DNA of 64,000 bases from Varanus komodoensis (taxonomy: Eukaryota > Chordata > Lepidosauria > Squamata > Varanidae). Below are positions 11,758-23,365 of this stretch, one piece after another. The notes beneath the pieces are model-generated. The model worked only from the letters and a program-made list of their open reading frames with translations. It made no database searches and was not told the origin of the DNA. How positions within the stretch are numbered: position 1 is the first letter of the stretch; each line of letters opens with the position of its first letter. The translations under genes were made by a program, and so were the position numbers. The stretch lies in assembly GCF_004798865.1 (NCBI RefSeq), contig NW_025336416.1, positions 2,279,172-2,343,171 on the forward strand, in the 5' to 3' direction.

Positions 11758-14700
11758 CCTGTTAGAAGTATCTATTTCCTCATATGTGCATTTTAAAACA
11801 GGTCCCTTAAAGTGCACAGTCTGTAAATGTTGGTGCATGTTTGGGAGTCTGCAAAGATTTTTCCATAGAACACCCTCCTCCGTTCAAGTCTGGGATTGTG
11901 AAGGGGCATTGTTGGGAGGCTGGCAAAGTCACATGTTGGAGAAGCAGGCAGCACCCCTTCTCATAGCCTGCCCACCTGGATTTTCCACAAATGACATCTT
12001 CAAGGCTAGAGCAGAGGGAACCCCAGAGGGTGCACTGGCAATCCTTAGGAACCTACTATGTTTTGAGCCCATGTCAGGAGCAGCCAACACTGCCCTCTGC
12101 AGGGATAGAGTGCTCACTTCACCTGCATGGTGCATCTCCTTCTCAATGGGAGCTTTGAGCCCCTCAGCCCAGGGCCCTGCATCCCATGAGCCACCTGAGA
12201 TGTCTCTATCCCAGTGTGTTTACACAGCCTTCCCCTCTTCGCTTGGGCAGCATCTGCTGTTGATATGTGAGCAGCTCTGAAGCCTGAAACCCATGAAGAC
12301 AGAAGGTAAATAAGAAGTGGGGGAGCTACATTGTTGGTGAGTTTGCAGGAAAGATCTGGTTTCTATTTCTTGAACCTTGTAGGCTGGCAGGGCTCAGCCT
12401 CTTGGACATGCAGGTGGCCAAAGGGCAGTGGTGACCATTCCCAAAGATGCTTATCGTCACATTTCCCAAATAAGCTAATCAGAAACTGAGTTAGCAAACA
12501 TATTTTGCAATGTGGCCCTTGGCAACGAAAGCTCTTTCTCCTCCCTCACCCTCTCAATCAATCTTTCTTTCTTAAGAACTATGAATTTTAAACACATCTT
12601 TCTTTTGACATAGAAGAAATCTGTATATATTATATCCTACCTCTTCCTAAAATATTCAGAGCCATAAGCAGTCTCTCATCTTCTTTTATCCCTGTGCAGA
12701 AAACAAGAACTTTTACATGAGGATAATTTAAGAACTACATCTGCTTTACTATTGCAATGAATATCTCTTGGTGGCCAAAAATATTGCAGAACTGCTGCTT
12801 GGCACAACAACTCGTGTGTCCTCTTTCATTGTCAGGCTTTTGCCTTAAAAGTGTCCTCTCTTTGAAGCACTGTCCAGTTCAAGTCTGCTGTAAATGTAAA
12901 GAGTTGCAAGGAGAAAAAAATTCTGGAGTCTTGAAGTTGCCCATCCATTCTTAGCACTTGAAAAGTGAACTGAGCAAGGCATGGGAATCTCTGTATCACA
13001 ATTCTATTTGAATTGTAAGAGCTATTTATCAATCCCCTTCTCTTATAGGACTAGCCATGATCTGTCCATTTGTGAAGTGCAGGCTAGAACAAAGATAGGA
13101 CTCCATTCCTGTTGGCCTTTTGCTTTCTGGTTAGCTTCACTACCAGCAGGGAAAATGTCTTAGGTAGCACGGAGTTTGGCTCCAAAGTCTGGTGTGGGTG
13201 ATCCAACAAGAAAGATGACAAGTTTTAATAACATTTTTAACTGCAAAAGTATTATTAATAAGACCTTTTGAACATTCCAAGAGTTACATTCTCACACACC
13301 CCAAACTCATAAGTGCAACAAGGTGAAAACATAGCCAGGGTAGAGGCATTCAAGTTCTTAACTAGACTGAATTTGGATTTCTTCCAAACTATCTCTTGCT
13401 GGCATAATTCTCAGTTTCCCCAAACATTCAGGTTTTCTCCAGCATGTAACTTCTCCCAGAACAACTCTTCTTCCAACTAAGGAAGCATGGGTTTTGTTAA
13501 AGCTGTCTGTTTTGAGGAATGTCAGACATCTTCATTTCATCATCTGTTCATGGAAGGAACTGAATTTTCAGTGAGAATTGTGTTCTTGCCTGTTCCCTGC
13601 CCTTACAAGTTTTTTTTAAAAAACATCCAGTTTGCATGTGATTTAAGGGGGAGGGAAAAGTGTTTTGCAGTGGAAATGCAGGTCATATTGGTGGAAATCC
13701 AAGGTCACATGAATCCATTGAAAACACCTCTAACATCCCCACTTCTAACCTTTCCCCTGCATTCTTTTAGCCATTCAATATACAGTTAAAACCCCCATCA
13801 AAAACCATTTTTGATCTCATCTTTTTATAAGTTAAAATAACCTGCTGCTCTTCTAACTCTCAGCCAATCAGGAAGTCTCTTCCAAGTCTTGAAAAAAGCA
13901 TGACAGTAAGGTTATGACTAACATTAATTTATTCCACAGTGCAACACCCAACTCTACTCACTTCAGAGGAAGAACCATATAAATGCACAGCCCTTCCCAA
14001 GCTTATCCAGCCCAAGATCACTCCACCTTGTCGAGGAGTTTCTTCACCCAGAACTGTTTTTAGTTCTTCTGGACTGTGAGGATCGAGTGAAGGGAAAGAG
14101 CTTTCTCAAACTACACTCCTCCAGAACTGGCTATAGTTGCTTTAGTTTCTGCCATTCTGGTACACTCCACAACTTCATTCCAAAACTCCTGTACTTCTCT
14201 GAGGGTGTCCACTTAACACATTTTCAAAATTATACATGCATAACTAAACAAGAGAAGAAAAGGCAACACGTTTCGCAAAAATTTTACATCTGCTGATATT
14301 CTGTGCTTTCTCAGACTCCTGTCCCCGTGCCAACTATGGATGGCAACTAGGACCCGGCTGTCAATTCAAAGAGAACATTTTGTCTAACCAGCCATAAGAA
14401 AAACGAATGCATGATTGAATTAGAAAAGCTCACTGCCTTTAAAAGGAGCTTGTGCTAAAAGTTAAATACTTTCATTTTCAACTGCTTAAAAGTCGAATGG
14501 ATTGATGAGAACTACCGTGAATTTCATTTGAGGGTTGTTTGTTGGTTTCATTTTCAAATGCAGTGACCATGTTTCTTCTTCCCAAGTCCACCTAGAAGCG
14601 CACTCAGTTACTCAAAATTCTCATGCAGGATGCAATCCAGTGGGAATGCCTATGAATCTAGAAAGCGGCAAGATTAATAGCATCCCACGGAGGGTAGAAG

Positions 14701-14804
14701 GAGCACAAAGGTAGTTTCTGCCTCTGAGCTCCCTGCACCCAGCTTTTCACCTAGGTGGTGGCTTTAGAAATCTAGCTGACTGGAGCATTCCAAACATGAT
14801 GCTG
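11758..14804. other. Unassigned noncoding stretch
   Basis: About 3 kb with no recognised repeat or exon. Composition is ordinary and AT-leaning. Small open frames have no known domains. Old unrecognised repeats may be present. Confidence 0.4.
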
Positions 14805-15140
14805 GAGGATTGTCAGAAAGACAGACAAGGTGATCCTTGATCAAATCAAGCCAGAATATTCCCTGGAAACAAGAATCAGTGAAACTGAAACTGTCATACT
14901 TTGGACACATCAAGAGAAGTCAAGACTCACTGAAGAAGACAATCATGCCAGGGAAAGAGGAAGGGTGAAGAAGAAAAGGATGACCAACAACAAGATGGAT
15001 GGGGTACCTAGAGGAAGCCACCGGGCTGAATTTAGAAGAGTTAATCAGGGAGGTCATGGAGAGGACATTCTGGAGAGCTTTGGTTCTTAGGGTCAAGTCA
15101 GAGATTACTTGAAGGCACATAAAAACCACAACAATTTTCA
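14805..15140 (+). mobile_element. BovB (RTE) LINE 3' end
   Basis: The plus strand carries the C-terminal coding end of a BovB-type protein in a broken frame: around 14885-14960 it resembles 'LKLSYFGHIxRxxDSLEKTIM'. Further on come an R/K-rich segment and a 'TxWxDxxxEATGL'-like part near 14985-15030. It ends in a short A/C-rich tail ('aaaaaccacaacaa'). It is 5'-truncated and related to the copies at 42340, 44086, 50020 and 58240. Confidence 0.75.
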
Positions 15141-16180
15141 CAGGGGGAGGATGGGAAAGGAAGAAGCAGGGCCAGGAACATTTGGGGATATTGTAAAGAA
15201 GTATGAGAATTTTGCTTCCCATGCAAATCACTCAAAATGTCCTATGTGCAACCCTATATGTTAAAGGGGGCATATTTTCTCCTAAAAAGCTTGCCGGTCC
15301 CTATCCTTGACTCACCTTTGCCAAATACATAAATACATTAATAAAATGCCCATTTGCAAAATGTGCAACTTCCTCAAAATTAGCATCTTTCAAAATGCTT
15401 ACATTTCTTAAAATGCACAACTTCTCAAAAATGTGCACATTTTCAGTCCGCCATGCTGGGGGAGATTTGCACAAATGAAATATCTGGAGTTTCCATTAAA
15501 AAAAGAACCAAGTTATTGTACACTTTGAAAAAACCAAAGCTAAATTTTGTGCTTGTTAAATTTAGAAGACATTAGTTGAAGGACCTGATTTTACTTTTAT
15601 GTTTTAAGAAGTCAGTTAGAAACATGGTTGCTTCTGACCAGCTTTCCAAGAGAGGATTTTGCTCCATAAAGTAGGGCATTCGGCCATGTTCATTGCAAAC
15701 CGCTTTCTGGGTCTTGATGTTTTGCCTCTTGATGAACTGGGAAAAAGATCAATATTTATGACCAGGTAATGATCTGTTAAAATGTTATGTGGACATTTGT
15801 GTGTGTGTACACACTTGTGCATGCGTACACTGTGTGTTACCCCTTCCCTTTCCTTGCAATCATTTCCAAATTGGACATGAGCGCCCGGTCCACCCATGGC
15901 TTGCTACAGAGTCACCCTCCCATCCAAATGAATTATTCCTCGTGAAGCATGATCATCCTTCCCATCTGCACTGTGGATTTGTCAGTGTATCCCCATCTGT
16001 TCCACTCTGCCTCGTTCCCAGATGGTTAATAGCGTTGGCTGCTTGAGGCAACTGTTTGTATAGTTCCATGAATAACAGGAAGCTCGGAGCTTGGAACTTC
16101 TTAGAAATCTGGCCCAGAGCAGAAAATTATCATGACATTCTGGCTTCCGCTAACTTCTTTATTCTGGCCAGGTACCAGAT
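15141..16180. other. Unassigned stretch with AT-rich TGCAC-word tract
   Basis: From 15330 to 15480 the sequence repeats variants of 'aaaatgcacaact' and 'aatgtgcacatttt'. A short alternating GT/AC-rich run lies near 15796-15835. No gene seen. Confidence 0.4.
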
Positions 16181-16181
16181 T

Positions 16182-16186
16182 GGGGG

Positions 16187-16218
<32 letters not shown>
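16182..16218. repeat. Poly(G) tract
   Basis: Five G, one C, then 31 consecutive G (16188-16218). A tract this long can form G-quadruplexes and is also a frequent site of sequencing or assembly length error. Confidence 0.95.
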
Positions 16219-16219
<1 letters not shown>

Positions 16220-16808
16220 TGGAAGGAGCTGGGTGGCTCCGCTCATTTGCCTTTGATGCTACAACCAACCCCATACAATCAATTTTCCCTGTTTACTGGG
16301 AAAAACTTCTATTATTTAGTTACCTGCCCCACTAAATCATTGCTCCAACTTCCACCTGTTGGTGATATTTTCTTAAAAACATATCCATGACAGGGTAAGT
16401 TGCTCTCATCATTTCTTACCTCCTTTGCCATGGTGTCTGTGTAGTCTCTACACAGGAGTAACACATGAAAACTGACATACTGCAAAAGAACTAGCCATGC
16501 AGGACTCATATTTCAACTGCACCAAAATAAAATCATGTATTAATAAGTAAAGTATGTGCCAAAGTGTTTTCCTGTTTCTGTATTTGTATTTCTATTTTGT
16601 GAGGACTGGAGGTGGCAAGCACTGGTTTTAGTTTGGTACAGTCCAAAGCTGGGTGCCGCTTACATTTTTTCATATTTACATCTGTTCCCAGCAGAGGGAA
16701 GAGGTGGACAGAGGCCAGAAAGCAGTTTGATGAATGGAGAAATTATGCAGGTCATGTCAGACCAAAACTGCACAAACTTGGGCACTCCAGAAGTTGTGGT
16801 TGCTGTCA
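16219..16808. other. Unassigned noncoding stretch
   Basis: Nothing recognised. Confidence 0.5.
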
Positions 16809-16809
16809 T

Positions 16810-17035
16810 ATTTATTTTCTGACATGTTTCTGCAAGGAACCTAAGGCAGATTATAGAATCCTGTTCTTCCTCTTCATTTTATCCTCCAAACAGCCCTGCC
16901 AGGTAGGTTGGGCTGAGAGTCAGTGACTGATCCAGTTACCCAGTCAGCTTCTTGGCTAAATGGACACTAGCACCTGGATCTCCCAACTCTCGGTCCAGGA
17001 ATCTACCCTCTACACCGCACTGGGGTCCAATTTAA
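16810..17035 (-). mobile_element. Sauria-type tRNA SINE, antisense
   Basis: 'aaggaacctaaggcagatta', 'ttcattttatcctccaaaca', 'gccaggtaggttgggctgag', 'cagtgactgatccagttacc' and 'ctaccctctacaccgcactg' are the inverted order of a Sauria SINE. The tRNA-like head, with its 'GTGTAG' region, lies at the right end. It is decayed: the B-box region is not well preserved. Confidence 0.7.
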
Positions 17036-18870
17036 TGATATGTCTGATGCATTATCCCAATGGGTGTCCTCTCTTTCTCCCAGCTTCCCACTGGCATTCA
17101 TTATTCTTTTTAGTTCAAAGCTTACTTGGAGCATTATCCTATTGTGAGGATCACCAGGCACCAGAATGCTGAGGTTTACAGTCAACCTACACCCTACACA
17201 GCCTCTCCTTCCTCCCGCCCTGCAGTTTTTGCTAGAAGGGCTTGTTTTCCCACCTACATAGTGAGAACAAAGAAGGCAACAGGATCATGGGTGTCCTGGC
17301 TTGTCTGGTCCTCCTGACCACTGGAAAACCCCTTTCCCCACTCTCTGAGGTCATTTCCTGACTTCTAAGGGCAGTTGATCCTGCACTGTCCGCAAGGGAA
17401 AGGGGACAGAGTCCTCCCTCCCATCCCTGAGGTAAGATTCTGAGCTTGGACAGGGAATTGGCAGGATTCTGTATTTCCTCTGGTTCTATTGAGGGGTCAG
17501 AAGACTGCACCTTTGACACCCTTTTGAAGAATATAATCCCCTTACACTGTAAGCTTGCTTCACACAAGAGCTCATTTCCCCAGATCTTCAGAGGGTCAGT
17601 ATCGGAGACCACCATTTTCATAGCTGGGCAATAGCATTGCAGCTTGAGATGTGGAAGAATCAGTTTTGGAGCTTGGGAATCCAACTGACTTGTTGAGCTC
17701 AATAGGTGTGATTTTACAAGCTATAGAATGATGAGACTTTTCGTGGAAGAACATCCTTTTTTATTTTTATTTATGTATTGCTTTTGGGTAGGATATTTTA
17801 GCTAAAGGGCACATCTTTATAAAACCCCAGCTTTTCCGAGAGACCGCTGCAAAAGAATGATAGACCACAAGCAGAGCAGATATTTGCACCCAGAAGGGCC
17901 TGACTTCAGTCCTCCACAGCTTGCATTAAGCAGAACTATGAAAATCAAGTTTTTAGTTCCAAGTCGGGAAACTTTTTGGATTGATGTGCAAAATTCTAAT
18001 GTAGGCAAATGCAAGCCAGGCCTCTTGCCATTTCCAGTGATACACTGTATCATCTTAATCCCTTTAAATAGCTTCCATATCCCATCTCCCTCCATTAGAC
18101 ATATGCCACCTGGCATCTGACTTCAAATTGGATTATGAAAACACAAATCAAAGAGCAAAATCCTACGCATAGAACTCTGGACTTCTTTTTAATTCCTTAA
18201 CATTAACTCCATTTCTGTTGTTCTTCCTCAACTGAAGTCTGGCTGAATGCCTGAGAAACACAACTGCCGGAAAAGCTAGGGCAAAGAAGCCCAGAAAATC
18301 TAATAATGGGAATGGTGCAAACCAAATTTAAAATCTCAGCAATAGTTTTGGATTAGGTGGGTCTTTTGGTCCTGAGCATCTGAACATCCCAGCTTTGGCA
18401 TAGCTATAGGTTAGAGAAATCCACAACAGACCCAAACAACTTCAAATTTCTGAAATTCCAATTTGCATGTTGCTCAGCAGACTGGCTCATCCCAAGTTTT
18501 ACAGATTTTTCTGACTTGTGGGACATTTTTTAAACCTTACTGCAATTTTGTGTAAGTACAATTGTAGGAAAAACCTGAAAAGGAAAAAAAAAGCAAAAAT
18601 GTGCATTTACATCCATAATCATTAAAATATCATTTTAGGAGTAGGAGGAATTCGTGCATGTTGGGAAAATTTGCCGATTTTCATGAGTTTGATTTGGTGC
18701 AAGAGAGAATTTCTGCAAATGTGTACAAAAATGTTTTTGAAAAAAAAATCCATCAATGAGCAGATGAAAGAATAAATGGTGCCTGACAATCTTGTAACCT
18801 GTTCAGGGAAACTTCTGGCCAAGGATGCAGGATAAAAATCCAAACAACCAACCAAACAAATCTGCAGAAT
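17036..18870. other. Unassigned stretch
   Basis: No recognised repeat in 17036-18550. At 18560-18740 there is an AT-rich tract with words like 'aaaaatgtgcatttac' and 'aaatgtgtacaaaaatg'. A 156-residue minus-strand frame (17232-17702) has no motif I recognise and is not called. Confidence 0.4.
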
Positions 18871-19015
18871 AATATTTATTTATTTAAAACTTTTATATAC
18901 CACCCACCACCAAGGTCTTGGGGTGGTCTTACAATAAAACAGAGTGGAGCACAGCATCCAAACTGAGTTTCCATACAATAAAACCCCACATTAAAATCAG
19001 ACTCGAACCTTAAAA
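18871..19015 (-). mobile_element. L2-like LINE 3' UTR fragment, antisense
   Basis: 'atttatttatttaaaacttt', 'tataccacccaccaccaagg' and 'cttggggtggtcttacaata' are the inverse of the L2-like tail (taagCCgCcc...GGTATAAAAGT...AAATAAAT). No coding part remains. The Sauria SINE at 19045 begins about 30 bases to its right. Confidence 0.65.
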
Positions 19016-19044
19016 TAATGGGAAAATAACATATAGATGGAACA

Positions 19045-19302
19045 GTGAGCCAGTGTGGTGCAGTGGTGAAGAGTGCAGGACTGGGACTCAGACGATGCGG
19101 GTTCTAGTCCCCGCTCGGCCATGGAGCCCACTGGGTGACTTCGGGCAAGCCACAGACTCTCAGCCCAACCTACCTCACAGGGTTGTTGCTGTGGGGATGA
19201 GATGGAGGAGGAGAGATGATGTAACCTGCCTTGAGCCCTTTGTGGGAAACAGGCAGGATATAAATTGAAATAAATAAATAAATGAATGAATAAATGAATA
19301 AA
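19045..19302 (+). mobile_element. Sauria SINE, near full length
   Basis: The tRNA-derived head has a perfect A-box match, TGGTGCAGTGG, at 19056-19066 and a B-box, GGTTCTAGTCC, at 19100-19110 with one mismatch to GGTTCRANNCC. The body 'cagcccaacctacctcacag' and 'ggttgttgctgtggggatga' and the tail 'caggatataaattgaaataa' follow the Sauria SINE consensus. It ends in AAATAAATGAATG units. It is transcribed by RNA polymerase III if active and mobilised by a BovB-type LINE. No clear target-site duplication was seen. Confidence 0.88.
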
Positions 19303-19773
19303 ACCAGATTGTGCAATGCGCATGCATCCCCAGACATGGCTGATCCATGTCATGAGTCACTAGGGGTGGGACAGAGCTTCAAGACAGACTCCCTCTGGTT
19401 TCTCTCTGGCCAGTAAATCTGGGTCCAAGCTTCAGAGTTTGTTTTTTGTCCGCCATATCCTCATCCTTTCTTTGTACATGAAGTTTAGTCCCCCCAAATT
19501 TGGGTTGCACACCTTCAGAACTGGTCCTATCACAGCTTGGCAGAATTTGGACTGCCAACATCTTGGAGCTGGATCATTGGCCCAGCTGTGTGCCTTGACT
19601 TCCCAACTGGGACTTTGCCATGGTCTACGACACCTGTGGCTTTGCGGGAGGAACCTGCTGTGGAAGGACCTAATGCCGTGGATGCTGTGGCAAGGCTAAA
19701 AAGACCCTAACAGAATCTTTTGTAGCCTCCAGCTGGTCTGCATGAGTGGACTGACTCGAATCTGGCAAGCTGG
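19303..19773. other. Unassigned noncoding stretch
   Basis: Nothing recognised. It may hold the left part of the repeat that begins clearly at 19774. Confidence 0.45.
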
Positions 19774-20132
19774 GAATGTGCGAGGGATCCGTTTCAAAGT
19801 GGGAATCCACTGGACTCCCTGGGCTGGGCTCCCCAGACTCTGGGCTGCTGCAAGCCATGCCCGTGTTCCTGGCAGCTGCAAGCAGAAAATGGCAGCTGGT
19901 ATGCTTGCTCACGGCACCCCTTCTCTGCGTCTTGCAAATGCTCCTGATGGGGAAGGTGGCTGCATGTGCAGCCAGGGGACCATGCATGTTTTCAGACTTC
20001 CTCTCAGCTTGGTTCGCTTTGCAGGACACGGCTGAGCACAAGAGGAAGGCTGTGGATGCTTAGGGGGTGCAGTCCAAAAGGCTGTGGATGCTAGAAGTGG
20101 ATTCTCAAAGGGTTCATCCCAACCCTACCATA
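19774..20132 (+). repeat. Unclassified interspersed repeat X, copy A
   Basis: It aligns by eye with 61296-61715. Shared phrases in order are 'gggaatccactggactccct' versus 'gggaatccatcagattccct', 'gcagctgcaagca', 'cagctggtatg', 'aaggtggctgc...ccaggggaccatgca' versus 'aaggtggcagt...ccaggggtccacagg', 'ggatgct' and a terminal 'gggttcatcccaaccctac' versus 'gggctcattccaactctac'. The divergence looks substantial, so the family is old. No family name is assigned. Confidence 0.55.
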
Positions 20133-21707
20133 AGTACTTGCAAGATAAGCCAGGCTGCCCTTTCTATCAGCAGACTGATACAGGCCTATCGTTCAACCAG
20201 GAAACACTGTTTCGTCCCATGTTGTCCTCTTGTCAGCTGCTGGCAATGACACGTGACTTGAGCATGGACAGACCAGTTTTATGAGCTGGGTGCAGCTGCA
20301 ATAGGTTTTAGGGAAAATCTCTTGTGTCATTAAAAAGGGGAAACAGGAGTGGGGTCCTCATGAGGGGGCCCATGGGGGTAGCAGAACTGGAATTCTGTCT
20401 AATGCAGAGATTGGGGCTCCTGTGATAGGCAACCCTTGCAGGCTCTGGCACACTGGAGAATGGCTGAGCATCACTCCAAAGAGCTGTCCTGGGAAGGACA
20501 ATGTGGGCCAAGCAACTTGCTCAAGAACTAAGGCCAAGCCCCACCACACTGTGACTGTTAACATCCAAAATTTCAGCACCAGTCAGACCTACTTCACAGT
20601 GAGTAGTAAGAAAATGTGTTGTTTTCTGCAAGGTGAGAAGGGCCATGTACCTTGAGAGGTGCCCAAAGAGCATCGGGGAGCACATTGGTGTCCGTGGGCA
20701 CCATATCTCCCCCCCCCCCGCCATAAGGGATCTTGGGGTACAGCTTCAAGTTCCTGCTCAGCAAGGGGGCTGGAGGGCCTGGCACAGGGTGAAGGGTGAG
20801 CCCACATTAGCAGGTTATGGGGAGCCCAAGTCTCCTGCCTCTTCACCGGCTCTCCAAGCTGAGTGCAGAGAGGCAGATGTGTAGGACTGGAACTCTGCCC
20901 AATTCCCTGCCAAAGCTATTCAAGCAGTAAGAAGCAAAGTCATGGTTTGTGTTCCCTCCTCTTCACTCATCACCCAACTCCCTGTCATCTGTAAGAAGAA
21001 CCACATTCCAGACATTTATTGAGGGTTAAGTATAAAATTTTCCCTAGTGATAAACTTCCAGGAAGTGATGCTATCACTGCTATAGATGTCCTAGAGGGCA
21101 CTGTTGAGATAATCAGAATTTAACTTTTGTAAACTTTGAAATTACAGAAAGTTCATCTGCTTTTTTCCCCACTTCCCTGACCCACTTATTCGTTCCACAT
21201 CTCTGCAAATGCATGGCTCAAAGATCCAACGGGCTGTGCACTCCCTGTGGAAATTAAGGAATACATTGGTTCATACATCCAGTGCAATTTTGCATGAAGC
21301 CAAAGAGAAGCAAGAGTTGCCTTTCTCCCACAGCTGAAATATCTGGGCAATTGCAAGGGAGAAGCTGGACGTATTTCAATAAAAGTTATAGTACTTCTCA
21401 GGACAGTGTTGTGCATATCTGAGGCCGTTGATGGCTATCATCTAAACTTTTACATCTAGCAAATATTGAGGGAAGCTGAAGTTTTATTGTCCCCTCTTTG
21501 TTTATGGTATGGAAGTATTTATTTATCCAGTGTGTACATGTGTGTGTATGTCGCAGATCATTCACAACGACCAGGAAGAAGTTGAACAACACAGTTGGAG
21601 TGGCATCTAAGAACAGCTGAGTGCATTTCGGAGGTTCAGCACTATGACTGTACACAGATAATTTGATGTGTCATTATCATGTGATGCTGAATTCATTCAG
21701 GGATGCA

Positions 21708-21710
<3 letters not shown>
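20133..21710. other. Unassigned stretch, relatively GC-rich at left
   Basis: 20133-20900 is richer in G and C than its surroundings and includes a C-rich run near 20707-20718. Overlapping open frames on both strands have no recognisable domain. 20900-21710 is unremarkable. Confidence 0.4.

Positions 21711-21749
<39 letters not shown>
21711..21749. repeat. (GA)n microsatellite
   Basis: About 19 uninterrupted GA units, preceded by 'ggatgcatgt'. Confidence 0.95.
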
Positions 21750-21750
<1 letters not shown>

Positions 21751-22283
21751 AAATTAACACAAATATATATGACCTCCAGGATGCATTTTAGCAAAGTTAG
21801 TACACTGTTATTTACATCTAATAATTGCTAACTGAAGCTATAACTAAACTGAATTGATATCAGTGGGAAAGAAAAATGACTAACCAAGCATTTGCTTGCT
21901 TGCTTGCTTTCCTCCTTCCTGCACGCAGCTACAGATTATCTGAATGAAAGGGGGGATGAAGATAATAAAACCAAGCAAGGGGGATGATAAACTAAGAGGG
22001 ATTTTTGTGTATTAAGCAGTACAGAAGTATTACTAATTAATGCAGCAGAGAGAAGATCCTAAGACTGTGAATGAGAGAGTGACAGTGGGGGGAAAAAAGC
22101 AATTAATACAATCACCTTTCAGGAGATGTTGACACTAATGGTTTAACTACCATTGTTTAGAAAAAGAATTCTAAAAGGCAGTCACCTTTACTTACATGAC
22201 TGTAAATTCCATGCAAAACACTTTTTTCCTAAGGTGTACCAATGCACATAAATGAAAGGGCCCGATCCACTGGTCTTTGCATA
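21750..22283. other. Unassigned stretch
   Basis: Contains a short (TTGC)4 run at about 21892-21909 and AT-rich sequence around 22010-22060 ('tattactaattaatgcag'). No gene or interspersed repeat recognised. Confidence 0.45.
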
Positions 22284-22440
22284 GAAACATAGAAACAGAG
22301 CGAGTCAGAAGGGGTCTCCCGGGCCATCTAGTCTGACCTCCGGCTCCAACCGGCTCCACTCATGACATTCCTACCATGTGGACGTCCAGCCTATCCTTGA
22401 ACATCTGCACCGATGGGGCATTTAACCACCATGCCTCATG
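22284..22440 (-). mobile_element. CR1-group LINE tail with TAGAAACATAGAAA end
   Basis: 'atagaaacatagaaacagag' is followed by 'gggccatctagtctgacctc', 'aaccggctccactcatgaca' and 'gtccagcctatccttgaaca'. It is the same family and orientation as 4084. It shares a subfamily-specific insertion ('aaccggctcc') with the copy at 22916 that the 4084 copy lacks. Confidence 0.7.
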
Positions 22441-22915
22441 TGCAAATAAGAGGGTTGCCAAGCCAATCCAGCCACTTGGAGGCCTGCTGAAATTGCCCGG
22501 GCAAGTGAATTCCCTCCTCCATCATGCCAAGAAAACTGGTGGTTCCACCAGTGGCTTTCAGTAGTTCCTGTACAAGGTGCTCATGCTCCAAACAATGACC
22601 ATGATGCATGGAGGACATCCCAGGCTGTTCCAGAGTCCCGATGGAGCAGACAACGTTCTCCTTGTGGGTGAGACGGCAGCTGTGCAGCTGTTACCAACAC
22701 ACATCCACAGTTCCCCCTCCCCCTCCTAGCGGATACGATCAGCGTGTGCTGCAGGAGATCACAGGGTGCTTTTCTGCTCCCACCAGCAATGGCCCAGTGA
22801 TGAGCAAAGGCAGTTAAATCCCTACACACTGTGGGAGGATCTAGCAGACAGATGCCTTTTTGATTGGCAGCCCTCAGACACTTGCATGATTCTTAACCAA
22901 TAATTGGCCTGCAGA
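22441..22915. other. Unassigned noncoding stretch
   Basis: Sequence between the two CR1-group tails. No repeat identity recognised. Confidence 0.45.
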
Positions 22916-23365
22916 AATAGACATAGAAAGAGAGCGAGTCAGAAGGGGCTCTCGGGCCATCTAGTCTGACCCCTGGCTCCAGCCGGCTTTGCTTATGACA
23001 TGCCCACCATGTGCATGTCTAGCCTATCTTTTTTTAAAATAAGTTTCATTATTATTATTTTTCTACAAACTAACACTAAAACATCAATCATCAAAAACAT
23101 CGGATATACTGGGTCAGCCCCCTACTCTTTTTTTCCCAACAGTCCATAACCATATTCAAATCTACGCATAGTCCCGTTTCTCTAGCCAACAATAAAAAGA
23201 GTCCCAAGTTTGATAGAAACATGTATCCTCTTTCTCCTTCAGAAACAAGGCCAGTCTGTCCATTTCGGCACAATCCAAGATCTTTTTTCAGATCAGTTCA
23301 TCAGTAGGTGGCTCTTCACTCCTCCTGGGGGCCTCAACCACCTCCCCTCCAAGCCCACATTCCTC
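22916..23365 (-). mobile_element. CR1-group LINE tail, apparently split by an insertion
   Basis: The left part, 22916-23034 ('gacatagaaagagagcgagt', 'gccatctagtctgacccctg', 'catgtctagcctatcttttt'), breaks off where the sister copy continues with 'ccttgaacatctgc'. At about 23313-23365 the words 'ctgggggcctcaaccacctc' and 'ctccaagcccacattcc' look like the continuation ('atggggctccagccacctct', 'gtggaagcccattcc' in the 4084 copy). The material between is an L1-like tail, annotated separately. Confidence 0.5.
23031..23310 (-). mobile_element. L1-like LINE 3' UTR, antisense, nested in CR1
   Basis: It begins with a T run and 'aaaataagtttcattattat' (an inverted poly(A) end). It is followed by a C/A-rich segment, 'agtcccaagtttgatagaaa', 'ctttctccttcagaaacaag', 'cagtctgtccatttcggcac' and 'cagttcatcagtaggtggct'. 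This order matches what I remember of the antisense L1 3' UTR in lizards. Confidence is limited because I cannot align it. The position inside the CR1 tail makes it the younger of the two. Confidence 0.42.

Noticed and set aside
11378-12280. 300-codon plus-strand open frame
   Set aside because: Its N-terminal third crosses the stop-free GGCAA minisatellite, overlapping frames exist on both strands, and the remainder has no recognisable domain.
19056-19110. tRNA gene (A- and B-box present)
   Set aside because: The boxes belong to the tRNA-derived head of a Sauria SINE. The sequence does not fold as a full tRNA, and the SINE body and A-rich tail follow.
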